Part shown: positions 24,091 through 34,090 of the stretch, piece after piece
How positions within the stretch are numbered: position 1 is the stretch's first letter
How the letters are laid out: each line of letters starts with the position of its first letter
Assembly: GCF_018919215.1 (NCBI RefSeq)
Contig: NZ_JAHLQK010000001.1
Location: 280,430 to 344,429 of the forward strand
Length of the DNA stretch: 64,000 bases
Direction of reading: 5' to 3'
DNA from: Alkaliphilus flagellatus
GTDB taxonomy: Bacteria; Bacillota; Clostridia; Peptostreptococcales; Natronincolaceae
The notes under the pieces: model-generated
Told to the model about the DNA's origin: nothing
The model's input: only the letters and a program-made list of their open reading frames with translations
Databases searched by the model: none
Position numbers and translations under genes: made by a program

Positions 24091-26034
24091 ATGTTTGAAT
24101 TTGATGAACAAACACTAATTGAAGAATCTAAAAAACATTGCGAAGAATTTTTGCAAAAAGAACAACGCTCATTAGCCACATTTACAGGAGATTCTAGTTT
24201 AATGTATATTCCTGATTCAAAACTACAAAGATTTCTATTAGATCCTTCCAAAGGAGTATTGTACTTGCCCTTGGAAAGTTTTTTAGATAGAAAATTAGAT
24301 GAAAATCAAATCATGTGGCATATCTACTATGAGCTAGCCTTATACCCTGACTGGAAAAAACAAACTAAAAAATATATAAATAGAAAAAAAGATTGGCAGA
24401 AAGAAATTGATCATATGACAAGCTATATTTTAGCTAGGATAAAAAAAGAAGGACTGGAAAATGACCTTGCATATCAACCCAAAGTTATTTCTAATTATGT
24501 AAGAAAAGAAATTTTTGATTTGTTACATCTATTGGATAAACAGACATCATTTCTAAGAGTTTTGCAGATGTGTCCTATATATAGGGATGAAGAAAATTTT
24601 AGGAAAATTGTTTCATATATGAAACAAACAGGTAAGACCATTGAATCAATTTCTCAAATGCCTAGACACAGAGCTTTTGCAAACAGCTTTTTTATTATTG
24701 AATTATATAAAATAGAGCCTAAAATCGAAGAATGTGCTGAAAATCCTTTTGATAGAAAAATTTTCAATCAGCGTTTTTTTGATTTTATTCATTATCAATT
24801 AGTTAGACAGATAAACAACGATCAAGGAATTATAGAGAGAGATCCATTCATTAAGTCTTTCATCTTTCCAACTTTTGAGCAATTATGGAAAAAAGAAATT
24901 GATGAAATGATGTTATATAAGTCAAAAGGACAAAAAGAAGAGCAAGTCAAAGGAAGTGAAAATCCTTTTGGACAGTCAAAAGCAGATGAGATACCAGATT
25001 CACTGGAATCTACCCAGGAAGAAGTGGAAAAGATTTTAGAAGAGATGCTAGATCAACAAGACCAAATAAGTGAGAGCGTACAAAATACTATGCAAGGTAA
25101 GGTAGATTTAGAGCCTTATGGAATTAGCCAATCAGATCAACAATTGTTTCAATTTTATTCAAATAAAATGAAAGTGGAAAGAGAACAAATGCGTCAATTT
25201 TGGAAAAAGTTGATAGGAGACGCAAAAAAAGAAATAAGTGTAAAAAAAGATGACCAAGTAAAGGGAAAACTAGATATAGATAGCTTCATTAACTCTTATA
25301 CGGATTTTGTAGAAGCCGAAAAAAAGGGAAATTACAAAAATCTTCCGATTTTTAATAGATACTTACTAGAGACTCAAGCAGATATATTGCCTGAAAGAAT
25401 AGAGATTTCTTTTGTGATAGACAATTCAGGATCAATGAATGCGTCAAAAATTGAGGCGGCAAGAAAAGCTTTGGCAGTGACCTTGCTGTCGATAGATGAT
25501 TTTAATCGATATTTGAAAAACAATGCAGAACAATTGAATCAAAAAGTAGAAGTTTTAAGTGAAACTTGGTTTTTTGGCAGTAAGTATTATAATGTTAAAG
25601 AATTTAACGATAAAAATGTGAAGGAAAAAGAAAAAAGTGATATAATTCGCTCAATCGTAAAGCTAGATGCAACAGATGGAGCAACTGACGATGCAAGTTG
25701 TCTTAGAGAAATATCCAATAGAATTACGTCCATACGGGAAAGTGAACTCAAAAAAGGAAAGCAAATAAAGATAGTCTTTGAAATTACAGACGGTGCATCA
25801 AGTTTTCCAGGATCAGCAAAAGAAGCTGTACAAGAATTATTATCTAAAAATGTTGAAGTTTATGCTTTTCAAATAGGAAAAAATAGCGAAACAAATGAAA
25901 AAATTTTTAACTTCGTATGGAATGAAGGATACAAACAACCACATGGAGTAATGATTGGTGAACAAGTAGAAAAACTACCAAAAGAATTGCTAAAAGCAGT
26001 AGGAAAAAATATGCAGTCTATTTTTAATAATTAG
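24091..26034 (+). CDS. VWA (von Willebrand factor A) domain protein, partner of the MoxR-like ATPase
   Basis: A 647-residue cytoplasmic protein. The N-terminal ~430 residues are helical and charged with an acidic linker (~290-340). The C-terminal ~210 residues are a VWA domain with an intact MIDAS: DNSGSMN (~residue 445), TDGATDD (~530) and EITDGAS (~565). This layout, with helical N-terminus and C-terminal VWA, is like ViaA, the partner of the MoxR ATPase RavA. ATG 24091 is preferred over ATG 24085 because AGGAGAGG ends only one base before the latter. It is the last gene of the cassette and ends before the bidirectional terminator at 26100-26171. Confidence 0.8.
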   Translation: MFEFDEQTLIEESKKHCEEFLQKEQRSLATFTGDSSLMYIPDSKLQRFLLDPSKGVLYLPLESFLDRKLDENQIMWHIYYELALYPDWKKQTKKYINRKKDWQKEIDHMTSYILARIKKEGLENDLAYQPKVISNYVRKEIFDLLHLLDKQTSFLRVLQMCPIYRDEENFRKIVSYMKQTGKTIESISQMPRHRAFANSFFIIELYKIEPKIEECAENPFDRKIFNQRFFDFIHYQLVRQINNDQGIIERDPFIKSFIFPTFEQLWKKEIDEMMLYKSKGQKEEQVKGSENPFGQSKADEIPDSLESTQEEVEKILEEMLDQQDQISESVQNTMQGKVDLEPYGISQSDQQLFQFYSNKMKVEREQMRQFWKKLIGDAKKEISVKKDDQVKGKLDIDSFINSYTDFVEAEKKGNYKNLPIFNRYLLETQADILPERIEISFVIDNSGSMNASKIEAARKALAVTLLSIDDFNRYLKNNAEQLNQKVEVLSETWFFGSKYYNVKEFNDKNVKEKEKSDIIRSIVKLDATDGATDDASCLREISNRITSIRESELKKGKQIKIVFEITDGASSFPGSAKEAVQELLSKNVEVYAFQIGKNSETNEKIFNFVWNEGYKQPHGVMIGEQVEKLPKELLKAVGKNMQSIFNN

Positions 26035-26099
26035 TTGGGTAAGCGTAAAATCCAATACGCATTTTAATCCATTAATTTCTATGAGATAATATTTCCTAA

Positions 26100-26171
26100 G
26101 ATTGCTCTTTTGGTCCAGTCAAGGGTAAAATAAACTCGATACGCTCGCCCTTGACAGAACCAAAAGCAATC
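26100..26171. terminator. Bidirectional terminator between convergent genes
   Basis: gattgctcttttggt...gtcaaggg (26100-26125) pairs with cccttgac...accaaaagcaatc (26148-26171), an interrupted stem of about 21 pairs followed by tttcta on the plus strand. Confidence 0.7.
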
Positions 26172-26182
26172 TTTCTATGTAG

Positions 26183-29100
26183 TTACAAATCCATAGGAAT
26201 TTTTACTTTATATTCATTTATATCCTTATTAATTTTAAGATTCTTAGATTTTTTAATAAATAAAAGTATTATTAGTAGGATACAGATAATTACTATAGTA
26301 CCAATCCAAGAAAAATTGTTTTCTACTATACAGAAAGTACCAGAGTTTCCATCCATAGAGAAGACGAGATAACTTCCGTTAATAGAAGAATTCACTTTTT
26401 CCCATCCATTATCTGTGGATTTCCATACCGCTACCTTTCCCTTTGTTTCAGGTAGAAGTAGTCTAAGGGTTGCATCTTTTTGTCCATCTTCTTGACCTTC
26501 CAGTTCAACTGTCCAAGCTTCTAAAATTTTGTTATGTTTCATTGTAAACTTGGCAGTATTCATATCAAAAGGAAATACTTTCAGCCCAGCATTTTTATGG
26601 AAACGACCTTCTGCCAATAGTAAAGGTAAAGTATCGTTATTTCGTACAATCTTGCTAGATAAAACAGTTACCAGTGGAGTGTATATAGCTTCAACTGTAG
26701 TATTAAAAGTCATTCGGCTAAAGTCAAAATCTTCCCAATGACTATCATAGCCATCTTTTTTAGATATAGTTGGCAATAATTCTAAATCAAAGGAATCTCC
26801 ATATTGGAATGGCACTTTTTCAATGATATTGCCATCAGCTATAAAAGTTATAGAGAATTCAGAGAAAGCCTTTGGTAATGTTTCCACCTTCAATAGTTCC
26901 TTATAACTAATAGGGGAAGCTTTTTGACTATAACTGATTCCATCAATGGCAGCAAGTGTATCATGAACATAATAGTTGTTAGAAACTTTTCCTTCGGCTT
27001 CACCTGCTATAGAGCCAATCCATTCAGTTCCATTTTTCAATTGAACTAATGTATAGGAATCTAAAATATTCTTTCCATATCCAGCAATACCACCTACATA
27101 GTTTTTACCTGAAATGGAAGACAGTACAAAAGATTTACGTATTGTTGAGTAAGAAGCTCCAGCAATACCGCCTACATAATCTCCACTTTTACTTTCCACA
27201 TCTCCATAGTTTTCACATCCTGTAATTGTACCTAAGTCCATACGACCTACAATACCTCCTGCATAGCTTTCTTTTACAGTTGCTTTACCATGATTTATAC
27301 ATTCTCTAAGAATTGCAGTAGTTTGATACTTAAAGTTAAGGGAAGGATTTCCCTTTTTAAATACATCATCTTCTGGGTCTAAATCATATTCGATGGCAAT
27401 AGACCCAGCTATTCCTCCAACACTGACATCACCATTGACAGAACCATAATTTATATTTCTATAAACTGTACCTAGATTAGTATCTTCTGTATTTTCATCA
27501 GATATATCTTCTATAAAACCAGAGGAAGGCCTATCTTCTTTGGACATTATTAGAAGATCAAATATTACAAAGACTTGGTTACTAATAGTTTCAATATCAG
27601 AGACTAAAAGGTTGCTTGCATCTTTTATTTGAGTGTTCATTGTATTTATTTGCGAGGATATATGCCCTATATTATCAAATAAGTTTTCTCCAGATTGTCG
27701 ATACTCGCCACTTATATTTGGAAGTTCAATATTAGGCTCAGATGTTAGAGAACGTAATAAGTCTTGGATAGAAACTACAATTGTGGTTATGGTCTCAGAA
27801 GCATCTCCAAAGCTATTAAATCCACGACTAAAATCACGAAATACACGGCCTGATTGTCTAGAAGTAGTTTCTAAATTGGAAAGAGCATCATAAATATTTC
27901 CAATAGCCAATTCAAACTTTCTAGAGGAATTCCGCATATCATTAAATATATTATTTAAATGATTTTTTACATCTGTTGTAATTTCCAATAGTGCCTTACT
28001 AAATATAGTAGAGGCTTTTTCTTTAAGTTTAGATAGAGCTGTTGACATGGATGCTAAAGCATTAGATAATTGTTCTAACTCTTGTGATAGACTATTCCAA
28101 TCAGGATTATCAATATCTAAATCTTTTAATGCCTTTAAAATATCAGATATAGCCTTGCTACTATCTATGAAGGATTGGTCTAGTTCAGCTAAACCTTCCT
28201 CAAATTCTGGAAGTATCTTTTTTATATTTTCTTCATTCTCTAAAGTATTTAGTAATTTATGCAAAGCATCTTTAATTTTATGGATAGCCTGTTTTCCTAA
28301 ATTTACTGATCGCCTTAAATTTTTTAGAGCTTTCTTGGCTTCATTTACTGTAGAAGCCATATCATCAGATGTGATTTCTAGATTGTCAAATCCAGATTCT
28401 ATATGATTTATTGCAGTATTTAATATAATTGAAAGCTTTTCTCCATCCTCTAATATAGGTATAATTTCTTCTAGGGTATATGCAATACGACTACTGGTTA
28501 TATTCACCGTATCTGTGATATTATCAATATAATCTGTAGCTCCCCTAGATAAAATCTGCATAATATCTTTAGTATCATTAACCGATTTTACTATATCAGC
28601 TAATTGAGAAGAGACAGATAGGGAAGAAGACCTAGCATCTGTAAAGGATCTACTCAAAAGATTTTGTAAAATATCTAGTTCATGGTCAAGTTTTTGTAGA
28701 GTATCCTCAGAGAAATGAAGCATTAAATATGGCTCTACCTGTCCAACGATACCTCCAACATCTTTACGACCTAGTACAGTATTGTAATTATGACAATTGC
28801 TTAAATACCCAGATTGTCGCCCTACAACACCACCAACATTGTATCCCATATGCTTATATCCCACAGTACCACGATTGATACAGTCTTGAAGAAATCCAGA
28901 TGAGAAACCTACTATACCTCCCGTATCAGTATGTGCTTTAACATTTTCAGTTGAATTGAATTGTGACCAGTTTATATCATCTAGATTTAAAGTAGGTTCT
29001 ATGGCGGAAGTATTGATTTCACACATATTGGTGGATTTAAGAATAGTACCTAGATTTTGGCCGACTATACCGCCAGTATAATGTTCTCCAGTTACTCTTC

Positions 29101-29638
29101 CTTCAGATGTACAATTGGATATTGTACCAGTTGCTTCATTTATACCAACTAATCCACCTATATTATTTTTTCCGCTAACTGTTCCGTTAAAATTACAGTT
29201 TTGAATACTACCTTTATTATTTCCAACAAGACCACCTATAATATTTTGACTTCCAGAAGGGGTTATATTACCAGAAATATTCAGGTTTTTTATAACTCCA
29301 TCTTTTTGTAAATAACGAAATAATCCTTGGATAGAACCGCTTTGAGATATGGAAAGACCAGAGATAGTATGTCCTTGACCATCAAAGATGCCACCAAAAG
29401 TAGGTATTGGCGAGAACTCTATATTTGAAAGGTCAATATCTGAGCGTAATACAACAGTCTTACCTTGGAAATAGGTATCAAGAGATGCATTCTGACTAAA
29501 TTCCAATAAATCCTCTGCAGAATCTATATAAACAGTATTGGATATAGCAAAAGATAGATCTAAATTAGTTACCAATAAGGCAATGCAGAGTATAATCGAT
29601 AGAATACTGTTGGATAATTTATTTGATTTCTTCATCAT
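26183..29638 (-). CDS. Cell-surface GLUG-repeat protein with coiled-coil centre and C-terminal anchor
   Basis: A 1151-residue protein with a signal peptide (ILSIILCIALLVTNLDLSFA, cleavage near residue 31). It carries two blocks of GLUG-type repeats (~95-300 and ~770-920; repeated IGGLVG, TGGIVG, VGGIAG with Cys/Asn-rich partners such as NCNFNGTVSG) that predict a right-handed beta-helix. Between them lie ~430 residues of heptad-rich coiled coil (e.g. LDHELDILQNLL). A C-terminal beta domain and a membrane helix (WIGTIVIICILLIILLF) with a basic tail follow. It is likely a membrane-anchored extracellular protein. Its ATG lies inside the end of the upstream RND transporter gene (20-base overlap), so the two are co-translated and probably work together. 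Confidence 0.75.
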   Translation of the reverse strand: MMKKSNKLSNSILSIILCIALLVTNLDLSFAISNTVYIDSAEDLLEFSQNASLDTYFQGKTVVLRSDIDLSNIEFSPIPTFGGIFDGQGHTISGLSISQSGSIQGLFRYLQKDGVIKNLNISGNITPSGSQNIIGGLVGNNKGSIQNCNFNGTVSGKNNIGGLVGINEATGTISNCTSEGRVTGEHYTGGIVGQNLGTILKSTNMCEINTSAIEPTLNLDDINWSQFNSTENVKAHTDTGGIVGFSSGFLQDCINRGTVGYKHMGYNVGGVVGRQSGYLSNCHNYNTVLGRKDVGGIVGQVEPYLMLHFSEDTLQKLDHELDILQNLLSRSFTDARSSSLSVSSQLADIVKSVNDTKDIMQILSRGATDYIDNITDTVNITSSRIAYTLEEIIPILEDGEKLSIILNTAINHIESGFDNLEITSDDMASTVNEAKKALKNLRRSVNLGKQAIHKIKDALHKLLNTLENEENIKKILPEFEEGLAELDQSFIDSSKAISDILKALKDLDIDNPDWNSLSQELEQLSNALASMSTALSKLKEKASTIFSKALLEITTDVKNHLNNIFNDMRNSSRKFELAIGNIYDALSNLETTSRQSGRVFRDFSRGFNSFGDASETITTIVVSIQDLLRSLTSEPNIELPNISGEYRQSGENLFDNIGHISSQINTMNTQIKDASNLLVSDIETISNQVFVIFDLLIMSKEDRPSSGFIEDISDENTEDTNLGTVYRNINYGSVNGDVSVGGIAGSIAIEYDLDPEDDVFKKGNPSLNFKYQTTAILRECINHGKATVKESYAGGIVGRMDLGTITGCENYGDVESKSGDYVGGIAGASYSTIRKSFVLSSISGKNYVGGIAGYGKNILDSYTLVQLKNGTEWIGSIAGEAEGKVSNNYYVHDTLAAIDGISYSQKASPISYKELLKVETLPKAFSEFSITFIADGNIIEKVPFQYGDSFDLELLPTISKKDGYDSHWEDFDFSRMTFNTTVEAIYTPLVTVLSSKIVRNNDTLPLLLAEGRFHKNAGLKVFPFDMNTAKFTMKHNKILEAWTVELEGQEDGQKDATLRLLLPETKGKVAVWKSTDNGWEKVNSSINGSYLVFSMDGNSGTFCIVENNFSWIGTIVIICILLIILLFIKKSKNLKINKDINEYKVKIPMDL

Positions 29639-32096
29639 GGCTTTCCCTCTTTTCTTGTGAACTAGATAAAGACTTAGAATCTATTTGTTTTATAGCGCCA
29701 ACTTCTACTAGAACATTCACATCTCCGATAACTGTACCATGAATTTTTGCATCTATCATACCAGATACATATCCACGAACATGACCATCAACTTTAAGAT
29801 GTCCTTTATGGTTTTGTGTATGTAAGAAGCCTTTGAGTTTAAATCCAGTTTTATCTATAATAGTATCACCTAATAATAAAATCTGAGGTAATACCCCCAT
29901 GACTAAAATCATAGATATAATTGTTCCACGACCTAGAGAACTTCCAATAGAGGAAATAGAAGGTTCGGAGGATAGATATCCAATTAAAAGACCAGCTGAA
30001 GCCAATATACTTCCAGATGTAATCACAGTAGGAAAAGCTCGATTTAAGGCTTCTACCATAGCATCTAAAGGTGGCATAGTCTGTTTTAGTTCTTGGTAGC
30101 GACTAGTTATAACAATAGCATAGTCTATATTTGCACCCATTTGGATAGAGCTAACTATTAGATAACTCATAAAAAATATATTTACATTATTTAAAGCTGG
30201 AATAGAAAAACTAATCCAAATACTTCCTTGAATTATAAGCATTAATAATACTGGTAAACCTGCTGATTGAAATGTAAATAAGAGTACAATCATGACAAAA
30301 ATAGCAGAGGTAATGCCAATAATGGTATTATCATGGTTGAAGGAACTAGATAGATCATAATTATTAGTAGATTCTCCAACTAGATAAACATCTTTTGAAT
30401 AGTATTTAGATGCTATTTTATGGATTTCATCCAACCATTTAAAGGTTTCTTCTCCCTCCTCGGGTATATTAGTATTTATAAGTAATCTTGTATAGTTTTT
30501 TCCTTGTAACTGGAGTTGTGCATCTTTAAGCTGAGTATACATATTATCTAGTTCTTCTTCTAACTCCTCATCTAAAGTCACATATCCTGCAACTTTTTCC
30601 TCATGTAAGAAAAGAAACATATCTATAAGGGGTACAGCATAACTATCTAGACCATTTACTATTTTTCCATAGGATTCTTCATGTACTGCATAGGCACTAT
30701 ATAATAAACGTGCTACCTTAATATCTAAATCTGCCAGCTCAGCAAACTGACGAGACGTGAGAGTATCAGTTAGAACATAATCTTCCACTGCTTTTATATT
30801 TGCAAGACCTACTACAGAATCTATAATTTCCAATGATTTCAACTCTGCAATCAATTTGCCTTCTTTCTCATAATCTCCAGTAGGAACTAATAAAGCCATG
30901 AAATTATTTTTTACAAAAGTATCTTTAATCATCTTTTCTGCAATCTGTTCCTCGTTTTGTTTTCTAGTAGTTAGTGTACTATATCCATATACATAATTAG
31001 ATTTATTAGAAAAATAAAATCCTAAAATCAATACTATTATGAAAATAGGAGGGATTATATACCGAGTTTTGACTACTATACGACTAAAGGATGTAATATC
31101 AGGTACAAAATTTCTATGGGCGGTTTTATCAATTCCTTTACTAAATATCATAAGTAATCCTGGCATAAGGGTAAATACCGAGAACAAACTCCATATTATT
31201 GCTTTTATTAGAACTATTCCCATATCAAATCCAATTTTAAACTGCATAAGCATCAATGCTAACAGGCCAGATATGGTGGTTAAACTACTGGCAGATATTT
31301 CAGGAATAGCTTTACTTAAAGCGGCTATGACTGCCTCTCTAGGTTCTTGAAAAGCTCGTTCCTCAGTATAGCGATGACATAGAATAATAGCATAGTCAAT
31401 GGCTAGGGCAAGTTGTAGAACTACAGCAATAGAGTCACTTACAAAGGAGATCTCTCCTAAAAGGAAATTGGTTCCCATATTCAGTAAAGCAGCTGCACCA
31501 AAGGTAATCAAAAGTACAGGAATCTCCAAATAAGTTTTAGATGTAAATAATAGTACGCTGACTATAATTATTACAGCTATTATCATAACTACTCCCATCT
31601 CTTTATTAAGAATATCTGCAGAACTAGAGCCTACTTCTGTAGATACATATAAATCATATTTTGAAAGCGTATCTCTTACTTCTTCCATAGCTTTTACAGT
31701 AATTTCATCAGATACTTCTCCCGAAAATGTAATCTCAAATAAGGCAGAAGCAGAACGAAAATGCTTATCATTGTTCTCAAATAATACAGAGGAAGCACCT
31801 TCTATATTTTCCAATTGTGCAGCAATATTTTCAGCTTCTTCATATGTAATATTGCTTACCATAATTTTTGCTGTAGCATAGGTAACAAACTCATCCTCCA
31901 TTAAGGTAAGTCCCTTTCGAGTTTCTGTATTTTCAGGTAAATAGTCTGTTAGATTATTATTTACAGATACCCATTGAGAAGAAAATACGCAAAAAATTAT
32001 CAAACCAATAAAAAGTAAGAAAAATCCATTGCGTTTATCTACAATAAAAGTTGCCATGTTTTCCCAAAAGGTTTTTTTATTTTCTGTTGTGTCCAT
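29619..32096 (-). CDS. RND-superfamily (MMPL/HAE3-type) membrane transporter with bactofilin-like tail
   Basis: An 825-residue protein with two homologous halves, each with one membrane helix, a large extracytoplasmic loop and five more helices; conserved segments are DSIAVVLQLALAIDYAIILCHR and GANIDYAIVITSRYQELK, including the Asp expected for proton coupling. The last ~60 residues (GHLKVDGHVRGYVSGMIDAK...IHGTVIGDV) have a short beta-repeat pattern similar to bactofilins, an unusual addition. ATG at 32096 follows GAGGAGGAATTT on its strand. It is divergent from a TetR gene across a palindromic operator and overlaps the downstream GLUG gene. The substrate (lipid, peptide or drug) is unknown. 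Confidence 0.82.
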   Translation of the reverse strand: MDTTENKKTFWENMATFIVDKRNGFFLLFIGLIIFCVFSSQWVSVNNNLTDYLPENTETRKGLTLMEDEFVTYATAKIMVSNITYEEAENIAAQLENIEGASSVLFENNDKHFRSASALFEITFSGEVSDEITVKAMEEVRDTLSKYDLYVSTEVGSSSADILNKEMGVVMIIAVIIIVSVLLFTSKTYLEIPVLLITFGAAALLNMGTNFLLGEISFVSDSIAVVLQLALAIDYAIILCHRYTEERAFQEPREAVIAALSKAIPEISASSLTTISGLLALMLMQFKIGFDMGIVLIKAIIWSLFSVFTLMPGLLMIFSKGIDKTAHRNFVPDITSFSRIVVKTRYIIPPIFIIVLILGFYFSNKSNYVYGYSTLTTRKQNEEQIAEKMIKDTFVKNNFMALLVPTGDYEKEGKLIAELKSLEIIDSVVGLANIKAVEDYVLTDTLTSRQFAELADLDIKVARLLYSAYAVHEESYGKIVNGLDSYAVPLIDMFLFLHEEKVAGYVTLDEELEEELDNMYTQLKDAQLQLQGKNYTRLLINTNIPEEGEETFKWLDEIHKIASKYYSKDVYLVGESTNNYDLSSSFNHDNTIIGITSAIFVMIVLLFTFQSAGLPVLLMLIIQGSIWISFSIPALNNVNIFFMSYLIVSSIQMGANIDYAIVITSRYQELKQTMPPLDAMVEALNRAFPTVITSGSILASAGLLIGYLSSEPSISSIGSSLGRGTIISMILVMGVLPQILLLGDTIIDKTGFKLKGFLHTQNHKGHLKVDGHVRGYVSGMIDAKIHGTVIGDVNVLVEVGAIKQIDSKSLSSSQEKRESHDEEIK

Positions 32097-32152
32097 TTCA
32101 AATTCCTCCTCTACTAAATTTTATATATTATAAAAAGAAAGGGATTGTATAA

Positions 32153-32188
32153 TTTAGACAGTTGTATAAAAATGTACAACTGTCTAAA
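32153..32188. promoter_or_regulatory. Palindromic operator in divergent promoter region (TetR / RND transporter)
   Basis: A perfect 14-base inverted repeat (tttagacagttgta and tacaactgtctaaa) with an 8-base spacer lies between the divergent genes. On the plus strand TATAAT at 32196-32201 follows 17 bases after TGTACA inside the right arm, so the operator overlaps a plausible promoter for the TetR gene. Autoregulation and control of the transporter are inferred. Confidence 0.7.
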
Positions 32189-32296
32189 TATATGCTATAA
32201 TCATGATACAATAAGGATAGATATATTACAAGAAACAGAGTTTGACCTATGTTTAAAATTATACAAAAAATAAAATATGTCATATTGGAGGTAAAT

Positions 32297-32902
32297 ATGA
32301 AATATGTTGATAGTACTGAAATGACAATCGCTACTAAGCGAACATTGAAAAATTTAAGAGAAGCATTAAAGGATTTATTAAAGATAAAGGCCTTTGAGAA
32401 TATATCTATTCAAGAACTATGCGATAAAGCCATGATTTCTCGTGGAACTTTCTATAATTACTTTTATGATAAATATGATTTATTAAACTATGATTGGAGT
32501 CAATTACAATTAGAATTAGATCCAGAGTTTACAAATCCTGATTTAAAATCCGATGATTATGAGAAGTATATGAATTTGTTCTTAGAAAATCTAATAACCT
32601 ATCTTTCAGAAGAACCAGAAATTTATAGAAAAATAAATAATACTAATGCAAATAGTATATTCTTTATAAATATGCATGAATATATTGCAGAACAGATTTT
32701 ATTAAAGCTAAAGAAAGCTATAGAAGACGAAAGTAAATATAGAATTCCTATAGAACTTCTTGCTACTGTTTATGCCAATACAATAATTACTGTGGGAAGA
32801 TGGTGGCTACAGCATGGAGAAATATATACAAAAGAAGAAGTTCATAGGTTTTTCAGCATCTTAATTGGCCAAGATGTAATTTTTAAAGAAAAATTGCTTT
32901 AG
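32297..32902 (+). CDS. TetR-family regulator, probable repressor of the RND/GLUG operon
   Basis: A 201-residue TetR protein (counting from ATG 32297) with an N-terminal helix-turn-helix (AFENISIQELCDKAMISRGTFYNYFYDKYDLL) and a C-terminal domain ending in the pattern VGRWWLQHGEIYTKEEV typical of a common Firmicutes TetR group. The frame opens at 32249, but GGAGG at 32287-32291 directs ATG 32297. It is divergent from the RND transporter; the palindrome at 32153-32188 is its likely binding site. Confidence 0.85.
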   Translation: MKYVDSTEMTIATKRTLKNLREALKDLLKIKAFENISIQELCDKAMISRGTFYNYFYDKYDLLNYDWSQLQLELDPEFTNPDLKSDDYEKYMNLFLENLITYLSEEPEIYRKINNTNANSIFFINMHEYIAEQILLKLKKAIEDESKYRIPIELLATVYANTIITVGRWWLQHGEIYTKEEVHRFFSILIGQDVIFKEKLL

Positions 32903-33542
32903 CGCTCACATCTCTATCTAGATCTAGAGAACTGATGAAGATGCAGGAGGATGGATTGCTGGCTATAGGATCTACAATACAGTACTGAGAGCATCTTATA
33001 TTATAATGAAGTATCTTTTCTATAAAAATATTGCAGAATAATGATAGAATGTATACTTATTTTAAAATTAACATGGATACCTTCAGGAAAACAAATTGCT
33101 TAATAATGATATATTTATTTTTTTCGATTATTGCAGTTAAATGAAAATTTTAGAAGCTCTTCTATATAAAACTTTTCTATTCAAATATTTTTAGATTTAA
33201 GCTACATCATTCGTGCAGCCTTAAGGCATATGGAGAGTGTCGTGAGGATTGAGAGGGTGAAAGGTTGATAAATAGAGGGTTGTGAGAGAACAAGTGCTTA
33301 CAATATATACCAAAGCGAGAGAGCGATTTCGAATTCAAATTTTCTTTAAGAAACGAAACAATTGGTCTCTTATCCGATTCACAATGGTCGAATAAATATG
33401 GAATTTCCTGAATGAGCATTATCTTAGTGTTAAAAGATAATGCTATTTTAATGAGAAAAATAAATTTCTAAATTTTAAATCCTTTTCATATCTTTTTGCG
33501 TTAATAATATATAGGAGGTTCTATTTACGAACTTCAAAGGAG
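32903..33542. other. Intergenic region with repeat copy and short palindromes
   Basis: No gene. A 20-base near-palindrome (tctcta...tagaga) lies at 32911-32930 and a copy of dispersed repeat family 1 at 33202-33250. Two AGGAGG-like sites occur at 33512-33518 and 33538-33543 just before the sigma-factor frame. Nothing else recognised. Confidence 0.45.
33202..33250. repeat. Dispersed intergenic repeat family 1, copy 3
   Basis: ctacatcattcgtgcag...ttaaggcatatggagagtgt...gtgaggatt: best preserved copy, sharing its right half with 17600-17632 and its left half with 37058-37072. Confidence 0.45.
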
Positions 33543-34090
33543 GTGGCGGTTATTGAGGATATACTATTAATTTTAAAGGCTCGTAGCGGCAATAAAAATG
33601 CACTTAACACACTAATAAACAAATATTACGACAATATTTATAGCTATATCGTACGCAAAATAGGCAATGAGCAGATAGCTGCTGACCTTACACAAGATGT
33701 TTTCCTAAAGCTTGTTCGTAATATCCATCGTTATCAAGTTACAGGTAAGTTTTCAAACTTCCTTTTTACAATTGCAGTAAATACTTGTAATGACTATTTC
33801 CGTAAGAAAAAGGTTGATTATGAGGATATTGACAATTTAGAGAAAACCGATGTTAGTCATCGCCTTGATACCAAATACTCGACAATGAGAGATCAGAGAT
33901 AATTAAAAAGGGATTGGAGATTTTATCCGATGATCAAAGGGAGACTGTTATTCTGAGGTTCTATCACGATATGAAAGTTAAAGATATTGCGAAGGTTACA
34001 GGTGTTTGTTTACCTACTGCAAAGTCAAGACTGAAACAAGCAATTGATAAGCTAAGATTATTTTTCGATAAGGAGGGATATTTTGAATAA
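33543..34090 (+). pseudogene. RNA polymerase sigma-70 family (ECF-like) factor, frameshifted
   Basis: The first part (33543-33902) encodes sigma region 2 (ALNTLINKYYDNIYSYIVRKIG and QIAADLTQDVFLKLVRNIHRY). The frame then stops at TAA 33900, but the -1 frame from about 33896 reads on with EIIKKGLEILSDDQRETVIL and RFYHDMKVKDIAKVTGVCLP, a complete region 4, to a stop at 34088. So the gene is split by a single-base frameshift near cagagataattaaaaa. Whether this is a dead gene, sequencing error or frameshifting site cannot be decided here. The start is unclear: AGGAGG (33538-33543) points to about 33552, where the in-frame codon is ATT, while GTG 33543 overlaps the site. Confidence 0.75.
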
